Origin: an uncultured Hyphomicrobiales bacterium
Lineage (GTDB): Bacteria > Pseudomonadota > Alphaproteobacteria > Rhizobiales > Aestuariivirgaceae
Direction of reading: 5' to 3'
DNA length: 7,608 nucleotides
Assembly: GCA_903930095.1 (NCBI GenBank)
Contig: CAIYXE010000060.1
Coordinates: forward strand, 1 to 7,608
Below the pieces are notes generated by a model. The model worked only from the letters and a program-made list of their open reading frames with translations, was not told the DNA's origin and did not search any database. How positions within the stretch are numbered: position 1 is the stretch's first letter; each line of letters starts with the position of its first letter. The position numbers and the translations under genes are program-made. This document shows positions 1-5,395 of the stretch, piece after piece.

Positions 1-151
1 CATGGTCCGCGCGAAGAACGGCCGCGTTGGCCGCAATCCCAAGACGGGTGAGGAAGTGCCGATCACACCTCGCCGCGTGCTGGTCTTCCGCCCGAGCCAG
101 GTGATGAAGAACGTGATCAACGGCCTCGAACGGGGTTCCGACGAAGATTGA
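1..151 (+). CDS. ihfA: Integration host factor alpha subunit, C-terminal part (partial)
   Basis: This is the last 49 complete codons of IHF-alpha; the gene begins outside the window and base 1 is the third base of a codon. IHF is a nucleoid-associated heterodimer that bends DNA sharply and assists recombination, replication and sigma-54 promoters. The fragment contains the beta-arm signature [19 protein letters not shown]. The proline of the NPKTG turn corresponds to the residue that wedges between base pairs in IHF/HU structures. The following [13 protein letters not shown] is the usual C-terminal helix start. The short acidic tail (GSDED) separates it from HU. A stop TGA lies at 149-151, and the next gene starts 22 bases later on the same strand, so co-transcription with the MerR regulator is likely. 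That gene pair is a common alphaproteobacterial arrangement. Confidence 0.95.
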   Translation, partial: MVRAKNGRVGRNPKTGEEVPITPRRVLVFRPSQVMKNVINGLERGSDED

Positions 152-173
152 CCTCCCCGGAAGGAGTGGCAAG

Positions 174-701
174 GTGGAAAAATCGCCCGACGCGTTCCGC
201 ACCATCAGTGAAGCTGCCGAAGAACTCGACGTTCCGCAGCACGTGCTGCGCTTTTGGGAAACGCGCTTCAGCCAGATAAAGCCCATGAAGCGGGCCGGCG
301 GGCGGCGCTATTACCGCCCGGGCGACATCGAACTGCTGAAGGGCATTCACAGCCTTCTCTATAAGGAAGGCTATACCATCCGTGGCGTGCAGAAGATCCT
401 GAAGGATGATGGCGCCTCCCACGTGGCCGGTGTCGGGCGCGGCGAAATCGAGCCGAGAAAGCGGGAGGGCGAAATGGCCTCCGCGCCTCCGCCCGGCATG
501 GCGAAGGCTGCTCCGCGCATCCTCAAGTCTGGCGCCCAGCAGGCGGCGGAAACCCAATTGGCGCTGAAACTGCCACCGGCGGATGCGGGCGATGTGAAGG
601 CTGTCACAAGCCTGTCCGAAAGCCATGCCGAAATGCTGAAGGCTGCTCTCCAAGACCTCGGCGATGCCCGCAAGATCCTGGATCCTGCCCAGCCGCGATA
701 G
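174..701 (+). CDS. MerR-family transcriptional regulator
   Basis: A 175-residue DNA-binding protein. The start is GTG at 174, chosen because AAGGAG (161-166) lies 7 bases upstream and the MerR domain begins almost at once. Residues 9-77 form the winged helix-turn-helix: [20 protein letters not shown] is the HTH with its recognition helix, and [17 protein letters not shown] is the wing, followed by the [11 protein letters not shown] helix. After residue 80 comes an Ala/Pro-rich, low-complexity linker to about residue 140, then a short predicted helix ([20 protein letters not shown]) that probably dimerises. There are no cysteines for metal sensing and no drug-binding domain, so the effector is unknown. 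Its place directly after ihfA and before tRNA-Pro matches the conserved alphaproteobacterial regulator found there. The family call is firm; the targets are not predictable from sequence. Confidence 0.92.
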   Translation: MEKSPDAFRTISEAAEELDVPQHVLRFWETRFSQIKPMKRAGGRRYYRPGDIELLKGIHSLLYKEGYTIRGVQKILKDDGASHVAGVGRGEIEPRKREGEMASAPPPGMAKAAPRILKSGAQQAAETQLALKLPPADAGDVKAVTSLSESHAEMLKAALQDLGDARKILDPAQPR

Positions 702-753
702 GCGATTATCCCTTTCGCTTTCCGGTGAGGAGTGCTAGAGCCTGCCGCCGTGG

Positions 754-830
754 CGGAGCGTAGCGCAGCCCGGTAGCGCACTAATCTGGGGGGTTAGGGG
801 TCGCTGGTTCGAATCCAGTCGCTCCGACCA
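754..830 (+). tRNA. tRNA-Pro, anticodon GGG
   Basis: A complete 77-base cloverleaf. The acceptor CGGAGCG (754-760) pairs perfectly with CGCTCCG (820-826), followed by discriminator A827 and an encoded CCA (828-830). The D stem is GCGC/GCGC (763-766, 776-779). The anticodon stem is CTAAT/GTTAG (781-785, 793-797) around the loop CTGGGGG, giving anticodon GGG at 788-790, which reads the CCC and CCU proline codons. The T arm is GCTGG-TTCGAAT-CCAGT (803-819). The first base pair C-G is typical of tRNA-Pro. It lies 52 bases after the MerR gene on the same strand, so it may be read through from ihfA. I saw no convincing promoter of its own. Confidence 0.97.
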
Positions 831-867
831 CTTTAACCTCCCGAAAACAGGTCATCCGTGTCGTCGT

Positions 868-880
868 GGATCATGCTCTA
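868..880 (-). repeat. Half-copy of the rhizobial palindromic repeat end (13 bp)
   Basis: GGATCATGCTCTA on the plus strand is identical over all 13 bases to 4751-4763, the outer end of the full composite repeat further along. The matching inverted arm (GAGCATGATC) is absent nearby, so this is an isolated half-site or remnant. Its last three bases are the stop codon of the pilin gene. Confidence 0.55.
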
Positions 881-1021
881 TCGGCCGATCGCTGCCGTTA
901 TGGAGCTGGCAAGAATGGGCGTGACCGCGAGCAGCGCAAGCATCAGCGCGCTTGCGATCAGCCCGTACTCGGTGGTGACGGGGCTTGTCTCGATCTTCAC
1001 GTAACGGGCCAGGAACTTCAC
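878..1021 (-). CDS. Flp-type (type IVb) pilin-like protein, orphan
   Basis: A 47-residue protein. I chose the GTG start at 1021 because CAGGAG (1029-1034) sits 7 bases upstream; the open frame continues farther but without another ribosome site. The N-terminus is short and basic (MKFLARYVK). It is followed by TTEYGLIASAL, which matches the EYGLIA core of Flp pilins, and a hydrophobic helix to residue 40 ending in SSITAAIGR. In Tad systems the prepilin peptidase cuts at Gly before an xxxxEY segment; placing Glu18 at +5 puts Ser13, not Gly, at -1, with Pro14 at +1. Cleavage may therefore be poor or altered. No tad/cpa assembly genes are in the window. The TAG stop lies inside a 13-bp repeat end. 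It could be an active minor pilin, a membrane micropeptide of the same ancestry, or a relic. Confidence 0.75.
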   Translation of the reverse strand: MKFLARYVKIETSPVTTEYGLIASALMLALLAVTPILASSITAAIGR

Positions 1022-1355
1022 CTTGATACTCCTGAGGGAGGCACTGCGATCAAGGGACGTTCTAGGGGCCATTGCTTTCAGGCATGCAAACCCCGCCCTG
1101 CCAATGCGACGGGTTTGCGAAACGCTTCATTCACCCCGTTGCAGCGTTCCAAGTGCCTGCAGAGGCTTGCAAAAACTTAAAGTTGCAGAAGCAGGGGCTG
1201 CGCCGCTGGCGATGTTTCTTCGGAAAAGGCTTTGGAATTAACGACTTGCGCTTACCATACCGGCGGTATTCCGGGGCTGATTGGTAAGATTGCGCGTGAT
1301 TTTGAGAAAATACGTAGGTAAAACTTCTCTAAACACGACGACGAAAGGAAGACCG
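1022..1355. other. Divergent intergenic region with an inverted repeat
   Basis: About 330 bases without a supported gene, between the minus-strand pilin and the plus-strand ORF. It is visibly richer in A and T than its surroundings, especially 1168-1345. It holds an 8-bp inverted repeat, GCAAACCC (1086-1093) and GGGTTTGC (1111-1118), 65-97 bases upstream of the pilin start. TTGCA occurs three times between 1139 and 1187. I found no promoter with good -35 and -10 boxes on either strand and no recognisable RNA. It probably carries the promoters of both flanking genes. Confidence 0.5.
1029..1034 (-). promoter_or_regulatory. Ribosome binding site deciding the pilin GTG start
   Basis: CAGGAG on the minus strand, 7 bases before GTG at 1021. 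It is the only good Shine-Dalgarno in this reading frame and trims 17 residues from the longest open frame. Confidence 0.7.
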
Positions 1356-1742
1356 ATGCCCGGTGAAGTTGATCCGCGTCTGATTGGACTTCTGCAAGGC
1401 GCCCTCGGATTGGGGGACGCGTTGCGCGATGCCGGTGCGGCCGGTGAAATCGCCCTCCGTCTCGGCCGCGACGACGGCCTGAAGCTGCTGAAACTCGTGG
1501 CCGGAGCAAATGATGCCGAGGCGGAGGCGCACTCCCAGTTCGGCCGCCCGCGAAAGCACGGCGTGAACAGCCTGCGGATTGCCGCCATCACGGTCGAGTG
1601 GCCGCGTGCGGATGCCGCACGGCGAAGGCCACAAGCATCGCGCATGTTTTCGAGCGCGCCGCCGTCTGTCACCCCGGCCATGAACGATAATCGTTCCGCC
1701 CCCATGTGCTTCTATGGCTTTGAGGACGAAGCCCTGCGATAG
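1356..1742 (+). CDS. Hypothetical protein, orphan
   Basis: A possible 128-residue protein that I do not recognise. The ATG at 1356 follows AAGGA (1345-1349) with 6 bases between, which is why I prefer it to the TTG at 1281. The first 55 residues look like amphipathic helices (EVDPRLIGLLQGALGLGDAL, then GLKLLKLVAGANDAEAEAHSQ). A basic GRPRKHG leads to a strand-like SLRIAAITVEWPRADA. From about residue 90 the sequence becomes Arg/Pro/Ala-rich and less protein-like, and a hairpin (1605-1621) lies where that change begins, so the tail could be out of frame. It has no signal peptide or membrane segment. The opposite strand is also open here, so the coding strand is not certain. It is probably cytoplasmic if real. 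Confidence 0.42.
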   Translation: MPGEVDPRLIGLLQGALGLGDALRDAGAAGEIALRLGRDDGLKLLKLVAGANDAEAEAHSQFGRPRKHGVNSLRIAAITVEWPRADAARRRPQASRMFSSAPPSVTPAMNDNRSAPMCFYGFEDEALR

Positions 1743-1768
1743 GCGTCGCCACCCAAGCTGTCAGTGCA

Positions 1769-1785
1769 GAGGCCGGGCCGGCCTC
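1769..1785. terminator. Short GC hairpin between convergent genes
   Basis: GAGGCC (1769-1774) and GGCCTC (1780-1785) form a perfect 6-bp stem around GGGCC. It lies where the plus-strand ORF and the DUF2842 gene converge, and its right arm includes two bases of the DUF2842 stop. There is no T tract on either strand, so termination is only suggested by position. Confidence 0.3.
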
Positions 1786-1993
1786 ATACCGGATCAGGGC
1801 GGACCATCCAGCGGATGAGGCCCATGACGACGGGAAGCCACAGCAGGCCCGCGATCGCGTAGAAGATGAGTTCGACGGCAACCCCGCGGCCGATTGCCAG
1901 CTCGCCGCCGACCGCCATCATGACGAGGGAGTAAACGATGATGAAGGCCACGATCAGGAAGGTGCCGATCGCCTTGCGCGTGCGCTGTCTCAT
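1784..1993 (-). CDS. DUF2842 family small membrane protein
   Basis: A 69-residue protein from ATG 1993. Upstream in-frame starts exist (for example at 2053), but the family characteristically starts with a short basic stretch before the first helix, as MRQRTRKAIGTFLIV does here. Two transmembrane segments are visible: about residues 8-29 (IGTFLIVAFIIVYSLVMMAV) and 39-62 (VELIFYAIAGLLWLPVVMGL), ending in the typical IRWMVRP. The GT..L..F.I.Y.L..MAV pattern and the FYAIAGL..LP...LIRWM segment are what I recognise as DUF2842. The function is unknown. It probably sits in the inner membrane. The gene is divergent from heme A synthase with 101 bases between starts, a neighbourhood I associate with alphaproteobacteria, so a role near cytochrome oxidase biogenesis is an inference. 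No clear Shine-Dalgarno precedes the start. Confidence 0.85.
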   Translation of the reverse strand: MRQRTRKAIGTFLIVAFIIVYSLVMMAVGGELAIGRGVAVELIFYAIAGLLWLPVVMGLIRWMVRPDPV

Positions 1994-2094
1994 GGCGGCT
2001 GAATTAAGGCGGGTGGGGCGCTGCCGCAAGGGTTCCCGGCTGCGGCGCTTCATCACTTGAACCGGCGGGCTTGGTGACCGTAATCCCAAGCATC

Positions 2095-3141
2095 ATGAAC
2101 GCCGAAACCCTCAATCCCCGGCAGTCGGCCGCGCTTGGCTATGTGCAGGCGTGGCTGCTTGGCATCGCCGCCCTTGTCTTCTGCATGGTCATCGTCGGCG
2201 GGGCCACACGCCTCACCGACAGCGGTCTCTCAATAACCGAGTGGCAGCCGCTGCTTGGCGCCATCCCGCCGCTGACCGAGGCCCAGTGGCTCGTGGCGCT
2301 GGAGAAATACCGGCAGATCCCCGAGTACCAACTCGTCAACAAGGGCATGAGCCTGGCGGACTTCAAGTTCATCTACTGGTGGGAATGGGCGCACCGCTTC
2401 TTCGGGCGCATTATCGGCCTCGCCTTCTTCCTGCCCTTCGCCTACTTCGCGCTGACGGGTGCGTTGAACGCGAAGACCGCGCTGCGCTGTGCTGTGCTGT
2501 TCGTGCTCGGGGGGCTGCAGGGTGCTCTTGGCTGGTACATGGTCGCCTCCGGCCTCGTGGAACGGGTGGACGTCAGCCAGTACCGGCTCGCCGCCCATCT
2601 GAGCTTGGCTACGGTGATCTTCGGCGCTGTTCTCTGGGTGGCCTTCGGGCTTGGACGGTCTCGCCGCGCGCCCGCGGGAGGGCTGGAATGGCTGGCAGTG
2701 GCCATTATCGGCTTGGTTCTGCTGCAGGTTGCCGCGGGCGGCTTCGTGGCGGGCCTCGATGCGGGTTTCGGCTACAATACATGGCCGCTGATGGATGGCG
2801 CATGGGTGCCGACGGGCCTCTTTGTGGGCGAGCCCTGGTGGCGCAACATGTTCGAGAACGCCATGACGGTGCAATTCAACCACCGGATCCTTGCCTATGT
2901 GATCGTGGGGCTGGCGGTGATCTATGCCTATCTCGCGCAGAGCCGCACGGGCTACATCCTGCTTGCCGCGGTTGGCCTGCAGGTGGTGTTCGGCATCTGG
3001 ACGCTGCTGTGGGCCGTTCCGCTGTGGCTGGGGCTGGTGCACCAGGGTGGCGCGCTGGTTGTTCTGGCGGCCGCCATCTGGAACCTCCATGTGGTGCTGA
3101 CCGGGGCTGAGCGCCCGGTACTCAGGCCCGCCTCTGCCTGA
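2095..3141 (+). CDS. ctaA: Heme A synthase (CtaA/Cox15, alphaproteobacterial type)
   Basis: A 348-residue inner-membrane enzyme that oxidises the C8 methyl of heme O to a formyl group, producing heme A for aa3 cytochrome oxidase. The start at ATG 2095 precedes the first helix by a usual distance; TTG 2071 and GTG 2074 are alternatives, and none has a strong ribosome site. Eight helices form two four-helix halves. The first half has VGGATRLTDSGLSITEW (residues 34-50), the long loop typical of Cox15, EWAHRFFGR with Glu97 and His100, and His168 in RLAAHLS. The second half has GGFVAGLDAGFGYNTWPLMDG (residues 215-235), His263 in QFNHR and His316 in LVHQGG. The four histidines are the conserved heme ligands, and Glu97 matches the glutamate needed for catalysis. 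The cysteine pair of Gram-positive CtaA is absent. The C-terminus is complete and all key residues are intact. Confidence 0.96.
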   Translation: MNAETLNPRQSAALGYVQAWLLGIAALVFCMVIVGGATRLTDSGLSITEWQPLLGAIPPLTEAQWLVALEKYRQIPEYQLVNKGMSLADFKFIYWWEWAHRFFGRIIGLAFFLPFAYFALTGALNAKTALRCAVLFVLGGLQGALGWYMVASGLVERVDVSQYRLAAHLSLATVIFGAVLWVAFGLGRSRRAPAGGLEWLAVAIIGLVLLQVAAGGFVAGLDAGFGYNTWPLMDGAWVPTGLFVGEPWWRNMFENAMTVQFNHRILAYVIVGLAVIYAYLAQSRTGYILLAAVGLQVVFGIWTLLWAVPLWLGLVHQGGALVVLAAAIWNLHVVLTGAERPVLRPASA

Positions 3142-3159
3142 AGCCTCTGCCGCCGGGAG

Positions 3160-3185
3160 GGATGGCCGGGCGACCCCGGCCATCC
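3160..3185. terminator. Strong hairpin between convergent ctaA and metY
   Basis: GGATGGCCGGG (3160-3170) pairs perfectly with CCCGGCCATCC (3175-3185), an 11-bp stem closed by a CGAC tetraloop. It fills the 51-base gap between the ctaA stop and the metY stop, which face each other. No T tract follows on either strand, so if it terminates transcription it does so for both genes through the stem alone or with Rho. Confidence 0.6.
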
Positions 3186-3192
3186 GCTGCCG

Positions 3193-4470
3193 TCAGGAAA
3201 TCGCCTGGTCGAGATCGGCGATGATGTCCTCGGGGTCTTCGATGCCGATCGACAGGCGCACGACGTCTGGGGTGGCGCCGGCGAGCTTCAGCTGGTCGGC
3301 GCTGAGCTGGCTGTGGGTGGTCGAGGCCGGGTGGATGATGAGCGAGCGCGTGTCGCCGATGTTGGCCAGGTGCGACAGCAGCTTGACCGAGGACACAACC
3401 CTCACGCCCGCGTCATAGCCGCCCTTGAGGCCGAAGGTGAACACCGCGCCTGCACCCTTCGGGCAGTATTTCTGGGCCAGCGCATGGTGCTTGTCATCGG
3501 GCAGGCCAGCGTAATTGACCCAGGCGACGTTCGGGTGCTTCTTCAGCCACTGCGCCACCTTCAGCGCATTGTCGCAATGGCGCTGCATGCGCAGGCTCAG
3601 CGTTTCCATGCCGGTGAGGATCAGGAAGGCGTTGAGCGGGGCGATGGCAGGGCCAAGGTCGCGAAGGCCGAGCACGCGCGCGGCAATCGCGAAGGCGATG
3701 TTGCCGAAGGTCTCATGCAGGCGGAGCCCGTGATAGGAGGCATTGGGTTCCGACAGCAGCGGATAGCGCCCGGACTTCGACCAGTCGAAGTTGCCGGCAT
3801 CCACGATGACGCCGCCCATCGAGTTGCCATGCCCGCCCATGAACTTGGTGAGCGAGTGCAGCACGATGTTGGCGCCATGCTCGATCGGCCGGCAGAGATA
3901 GGGAGTCGCCAGCGTATTGTCGACGATGAGGGGAATGCCCGCCGACCGGGCGATCTTCGCCACCGCCGCGATATCGGTGATGCGGCCGCCCGGATTGGCG
4001 ATCGATTCGATGAAGATGGCCTTGGTCTTGGGCGAGAGCGCCCTCTCGATCGAGGAGATGTCCTCCGCGTCCGCCCACACCACATGCCAGCCGAATGATT
4101 TGAAGGAGTGGCTGAACTGGTTGATCGAGCCGCCGTAAAGCTGGCGCACGGCAACGAATTCATCGCCCGGCTGCATCATGGTGTGGAAAGCCAGAAGCTG
4201 TGCTGAATGGCCGGAGGCCACCGCAAGCGATGCCGTGCCGCCCTCGAGCGCCGTGATCTTGCCCTCCAGCGCCCCCTGGGTGGGGTTCATGATGCGGGTG
4301 TAGATGTTTCCGAAGGCGCGCAGCGCGAAGAGATCAGAGGCATGCTGCACGTCGTTGAAGACGAAGGCCGTGGTCTGATAGATCGGCGTGATGCGCGCAC
4401 CTGTCGACGGGTCTGGGGCGGTGCCCGCGTGCAGGGCCAGCGTGTCAAATCCCGGTGTTCTCTCAGACAT
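3193..4470 (-). CDS. metY: O-acetylhomoserine sulfhydrylase (PLP-dependent)
   Basis: A 425-residue cytoplasmic enzyme of the Cys/Met-metabolism PLP family that joins O-acetylhomoserine and sulfide to give homocysteine, the direct sulfhydrylation route to methionine. The ATG at 4470 has GGGAG six bases upstream; an open frame reaches 4530 but lacks a ribosome site. Visible features are the N-terminal FDTLALHAG and ITPIYQTTAFVF, then NIYTRIMNPT with Tyr57 and Arg59 (cofactor phosphate contacts supplied across the dimer). Next are ASGHSAQ (86-91), Tyr112 in QLYGG that stacks on PLP, Asp184 in IVDNT, and SLTKF with Lys209 forming the Schiff base. The insert WSKSGRYPLLSEPNASYHGL and the total length are typical of MetY rather than the shorter MetZ or MetB/MetC. 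No defect is seen. A substrate choice of O-acetyl over O-succinyl is inferred from this family resemblance. Confidence 0.95.
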   Translation of the reverse strand: MSERTPGFDTLALHAGTAPDPSTGARITPIYQTTAFVFNDVQHASDLFALRAFGNIYTRIMNPTQGALEGKITALEGGTASLAVASGHSAQLLAFHTMMQPGDEFVAVRQLYGGSINQFSHSFKSFGWHVVWADAEDISSIERALSPKTKAIFIESIANPGGRITDIAAVAKIARSAGIPLIVDNTLATPYLCRPIEHGANIVLHSLTKFMGGHGNSMGGVIVDAGNFDWSKSGRYPLLSEPNASYHGLRLHETFGNIAFAIAARVLGLRDLGPAIAPLNAFLILTGMETLSLRMQRHCDNALKVAQWLKKHPNVAWVNYAGLPDDKHHALAQKYCPKGAGAVFTFGLKGGYDAGVRVVSSVKLLSHLANIGDTRSLIIHPASTTHSQLSADQLKLAGATPDVVRLSIGIEDPEDIIADLDQAIS

Positions 4471-4501
4471 TGTCGTCTCCCATTCACAGTTGCGGAGCGT
4501 G

Positions 4502-4530
4502 ACCTTAACGCGCCGTGCGGAGTTCGACAA
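4502..4530 (-). promoter_or_regulatory. Possible metY promoter
   Basis: On the minus strand TTGTCG (4525-4530) and TAAGGT (4502-4507) are separated by 17 bases and would start transcription about 25 bases before the metY ATG. The -35 matches the consensus at 4 of 6 positions and the -10 at only 3, so this rests mainly on spacing and position. Confidence 0.28.
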
Positions 4531-4566
4531 TTGAGCCTTTTTGGGCGTGCCGGTCAGTCAATTGAG
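4528..4566. repeat. Two CAATTGAG direct repeats upstream of metY
   Basis: CAATTGAG occurs at 4528-4535 and again at 4559-4566, 31 bases apart, close to three helical turns, so both would face the same side of the DNA. The first overlaps the possible metY -35 box. A short GGTCAG repeat (4552-4557, 4566-4571) borders the second. A regulator binding site is possible; I cannot name the regulator. Confidence 0.35.
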
Positions 4567-4650
4567 GTCAGCTCGACCCTTTGTCCTCTTCCGCGGCGCG
4601 GGAGAAGACATCAGCAGTCACAAGGGTTCCATGTGATGGTCCGGAGCCTA

Positions 4651-4763
4651 GCGCGCGTTCCGACCAGGTGGAATCACCTGGTCGAAAAGAACTCGCGCAA
4701 GATCAATTGCTTGAGCATGATCTTTTCGCAAAAGTGGTTTCCACTTTTGCGGATCATGCTCTA
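4651..4763. repeat. Composite palindromic repeat, two long hairpins (rhizobial repeat family)
   Basis: Hairpin A: GCGCG-x-GTTC plus CGACCAGGTG (4651-4670) pairs with CACCTGGTCG (4675-4684) and GAAC-x-CGCGC (4689-4698). The loop is GAAT, with an AAAA bulge at 4685-4688. Hairpin B: GAGCATGATC (4713-4722) pairs with GATCATGCTC (4752-4761), and inside it CGCAAAAGTGG (4727-4737) pairs with CCACTTTTGCG (4741-4751). The loop is TTT, with a TTTT bulge at 4723-4726. A 14-base linker containing CAATTG joins them. The GAGCATGATC ends and CAAAAGTGG-type core are what I recognise from dispersed intergenic repeats of Rhizobiales; no transposase is encoded. It fills the space behind the b561 gene and may also protect or end that transcript. 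Confidence 0.8.
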
Positions 4764-5327
4764 ATGCGGCAGCATGCGTCCGAGCAGGCCGTCCTTGTCG
4801 ATGAACTGGTGCTTGAGGGCTGCCAGTATGTGGAGCCCCACGAGAACCATGGCGGCGTTGCTGCCAATCTCGTGAACCTCCGCCGTCCACTCTCCCCAGG
4901 CCGGGGAGGCAGGCAGGGGAATTGCGCCGAACACCCTCACCGCAGCCATGGCGGGCTCCTCACGCAGGAGTTCACCGAAGGCCAGCCAGCCTGTCAGGGG
5001 AAGGCCGATCATCAGGAGGTAGAACAGGCCGTGAACTGCCCTTGAGGCAAGAATCGCATAGGGCTTCATGCCGGGAGGAAGCGGCGGAGCCGGATGGGAA
5101 ATACGCCAGAGGATGCGCAACAGGGTTAGCACCAGGATCGTGACGCCAATGCTGACATGCAACGATGGAAGGAATGTGCCAGCAAGAGCTTCGCCCGCCT
5201 CCTGCACCTCCTCTTCCGTCGCCATGAGGTCTTCACCGAAGAAAATCATGAAGATCAGCAGCGCCGCAGTAACCCAGTGAATCAGCATCGATACGGTGTC
5301 GTAGCGCGCTTTCGGGATCGCATTCAT
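4761..5327 (-). CDS. Cytochrome b561 family membrane protein
   Basis: A 188-residue inner-membrane di-heme b protein of the bacterial CybB/YodB type, which passes electrons between quinols and other carriers. The start ATG 5327 has AGGA nine bases upstream and precedes the characteristic RYDTVSMLIHW. Four membrane helices are visible: about residues 14-31, 54-75, 97-117 and 152-173. The histidines that can bind heme are His17 (first helix), His57 (LPSLHVSIG), His99 (RAVHG), and His152 and His166 (EVHEIGSNAAMVLVGLH). LLMIGLPLTGW and the C-terminal LKHQFIDKDGLLGRMLP are strong family marks. An acidic loop, EEEVQEAGEAL, lies between helices 1 and 2. It is the last gene of the minus-strand run, 68 bases after the CoA-binding gene, and its TAG stop is the first codon of the adjacent repeat. 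The physiological partner is unknown. Confidence 0.92.
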   Translation of the reverse strand: MNAIPKARYDTVSMLIHWVTAALLIFMIFFGEDLMATEEEVQEAGEALAGTFLPSLHVSIGVTILVLTLLRILWRISHPAPPLPPGMKPYAILASRAVHGLFYLLMIGLPLTGWLAFGELLREEPAMAAVRVFGAIPLPASPAWGEWTAEVHEIGSNAAMVLVGLHILAALKHQFIDKDGLLGRMLPH

Positions 5328-5395
5328 GGCGGGGAGTCCTTGTGGATTGATCCGGAGCTTATCCCCCGTCTGACTGGCTTGCGCCTTGGCCTGGA

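Noticed and set aside
117..781. Minus-strand frames opposite the MerR gene and tRNA-Pro
   Set aside because: One runs through the tRNA gene and both are antisense to a clear MerR protein.
754..830. Duplicate of the tRNA-Pro 3' end as an attachment site
   Set aside because: No second copy of the T-arm/acceptor sequence was seen in the window, and no integrase gene is present.
1090..1110. Sigma-54-like TGGCA...TTTGCA on the minus strand before the pilin gene
   Set aside because: GG and GC are separated by 13 bases instead of the 10 that sigma-54 promoters require.
1119..1156. GGAAC...CGTT on the minus strand, like an EcfG general stress promoter
   Set aside because: The spacer to CGTT is 21 bases, longer than the 16-19 usual for this promoter class.
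2151..3183. Long open frames overlapping ctaA on both strands (317-319 codons)
   Set aside because: They are by-products of GC-rich codon use; the translations are Arg/Gly/His-rich with no family features, while ctaA in the true frame is complete.
3313..4098. 261-codon plus-strand frame opposite metY
   Set aside because: It is the complement of the intact metY gene and reads as low-complexity, charged sequence.
4471..4600. Search for a SAM-II or other SAM riboswitch ahead of metY
   Set aside because: The conserved pseudoknot sequences and a suitable pairing pattern were not found, and the likely leader is too short.
4562..5143. Several plus-strand frames across the repeat and opposite the b561 gene
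   Set aside because: They run through palindromic repeat sequence or are antisense to an intact membrane protein with conserved histidines.
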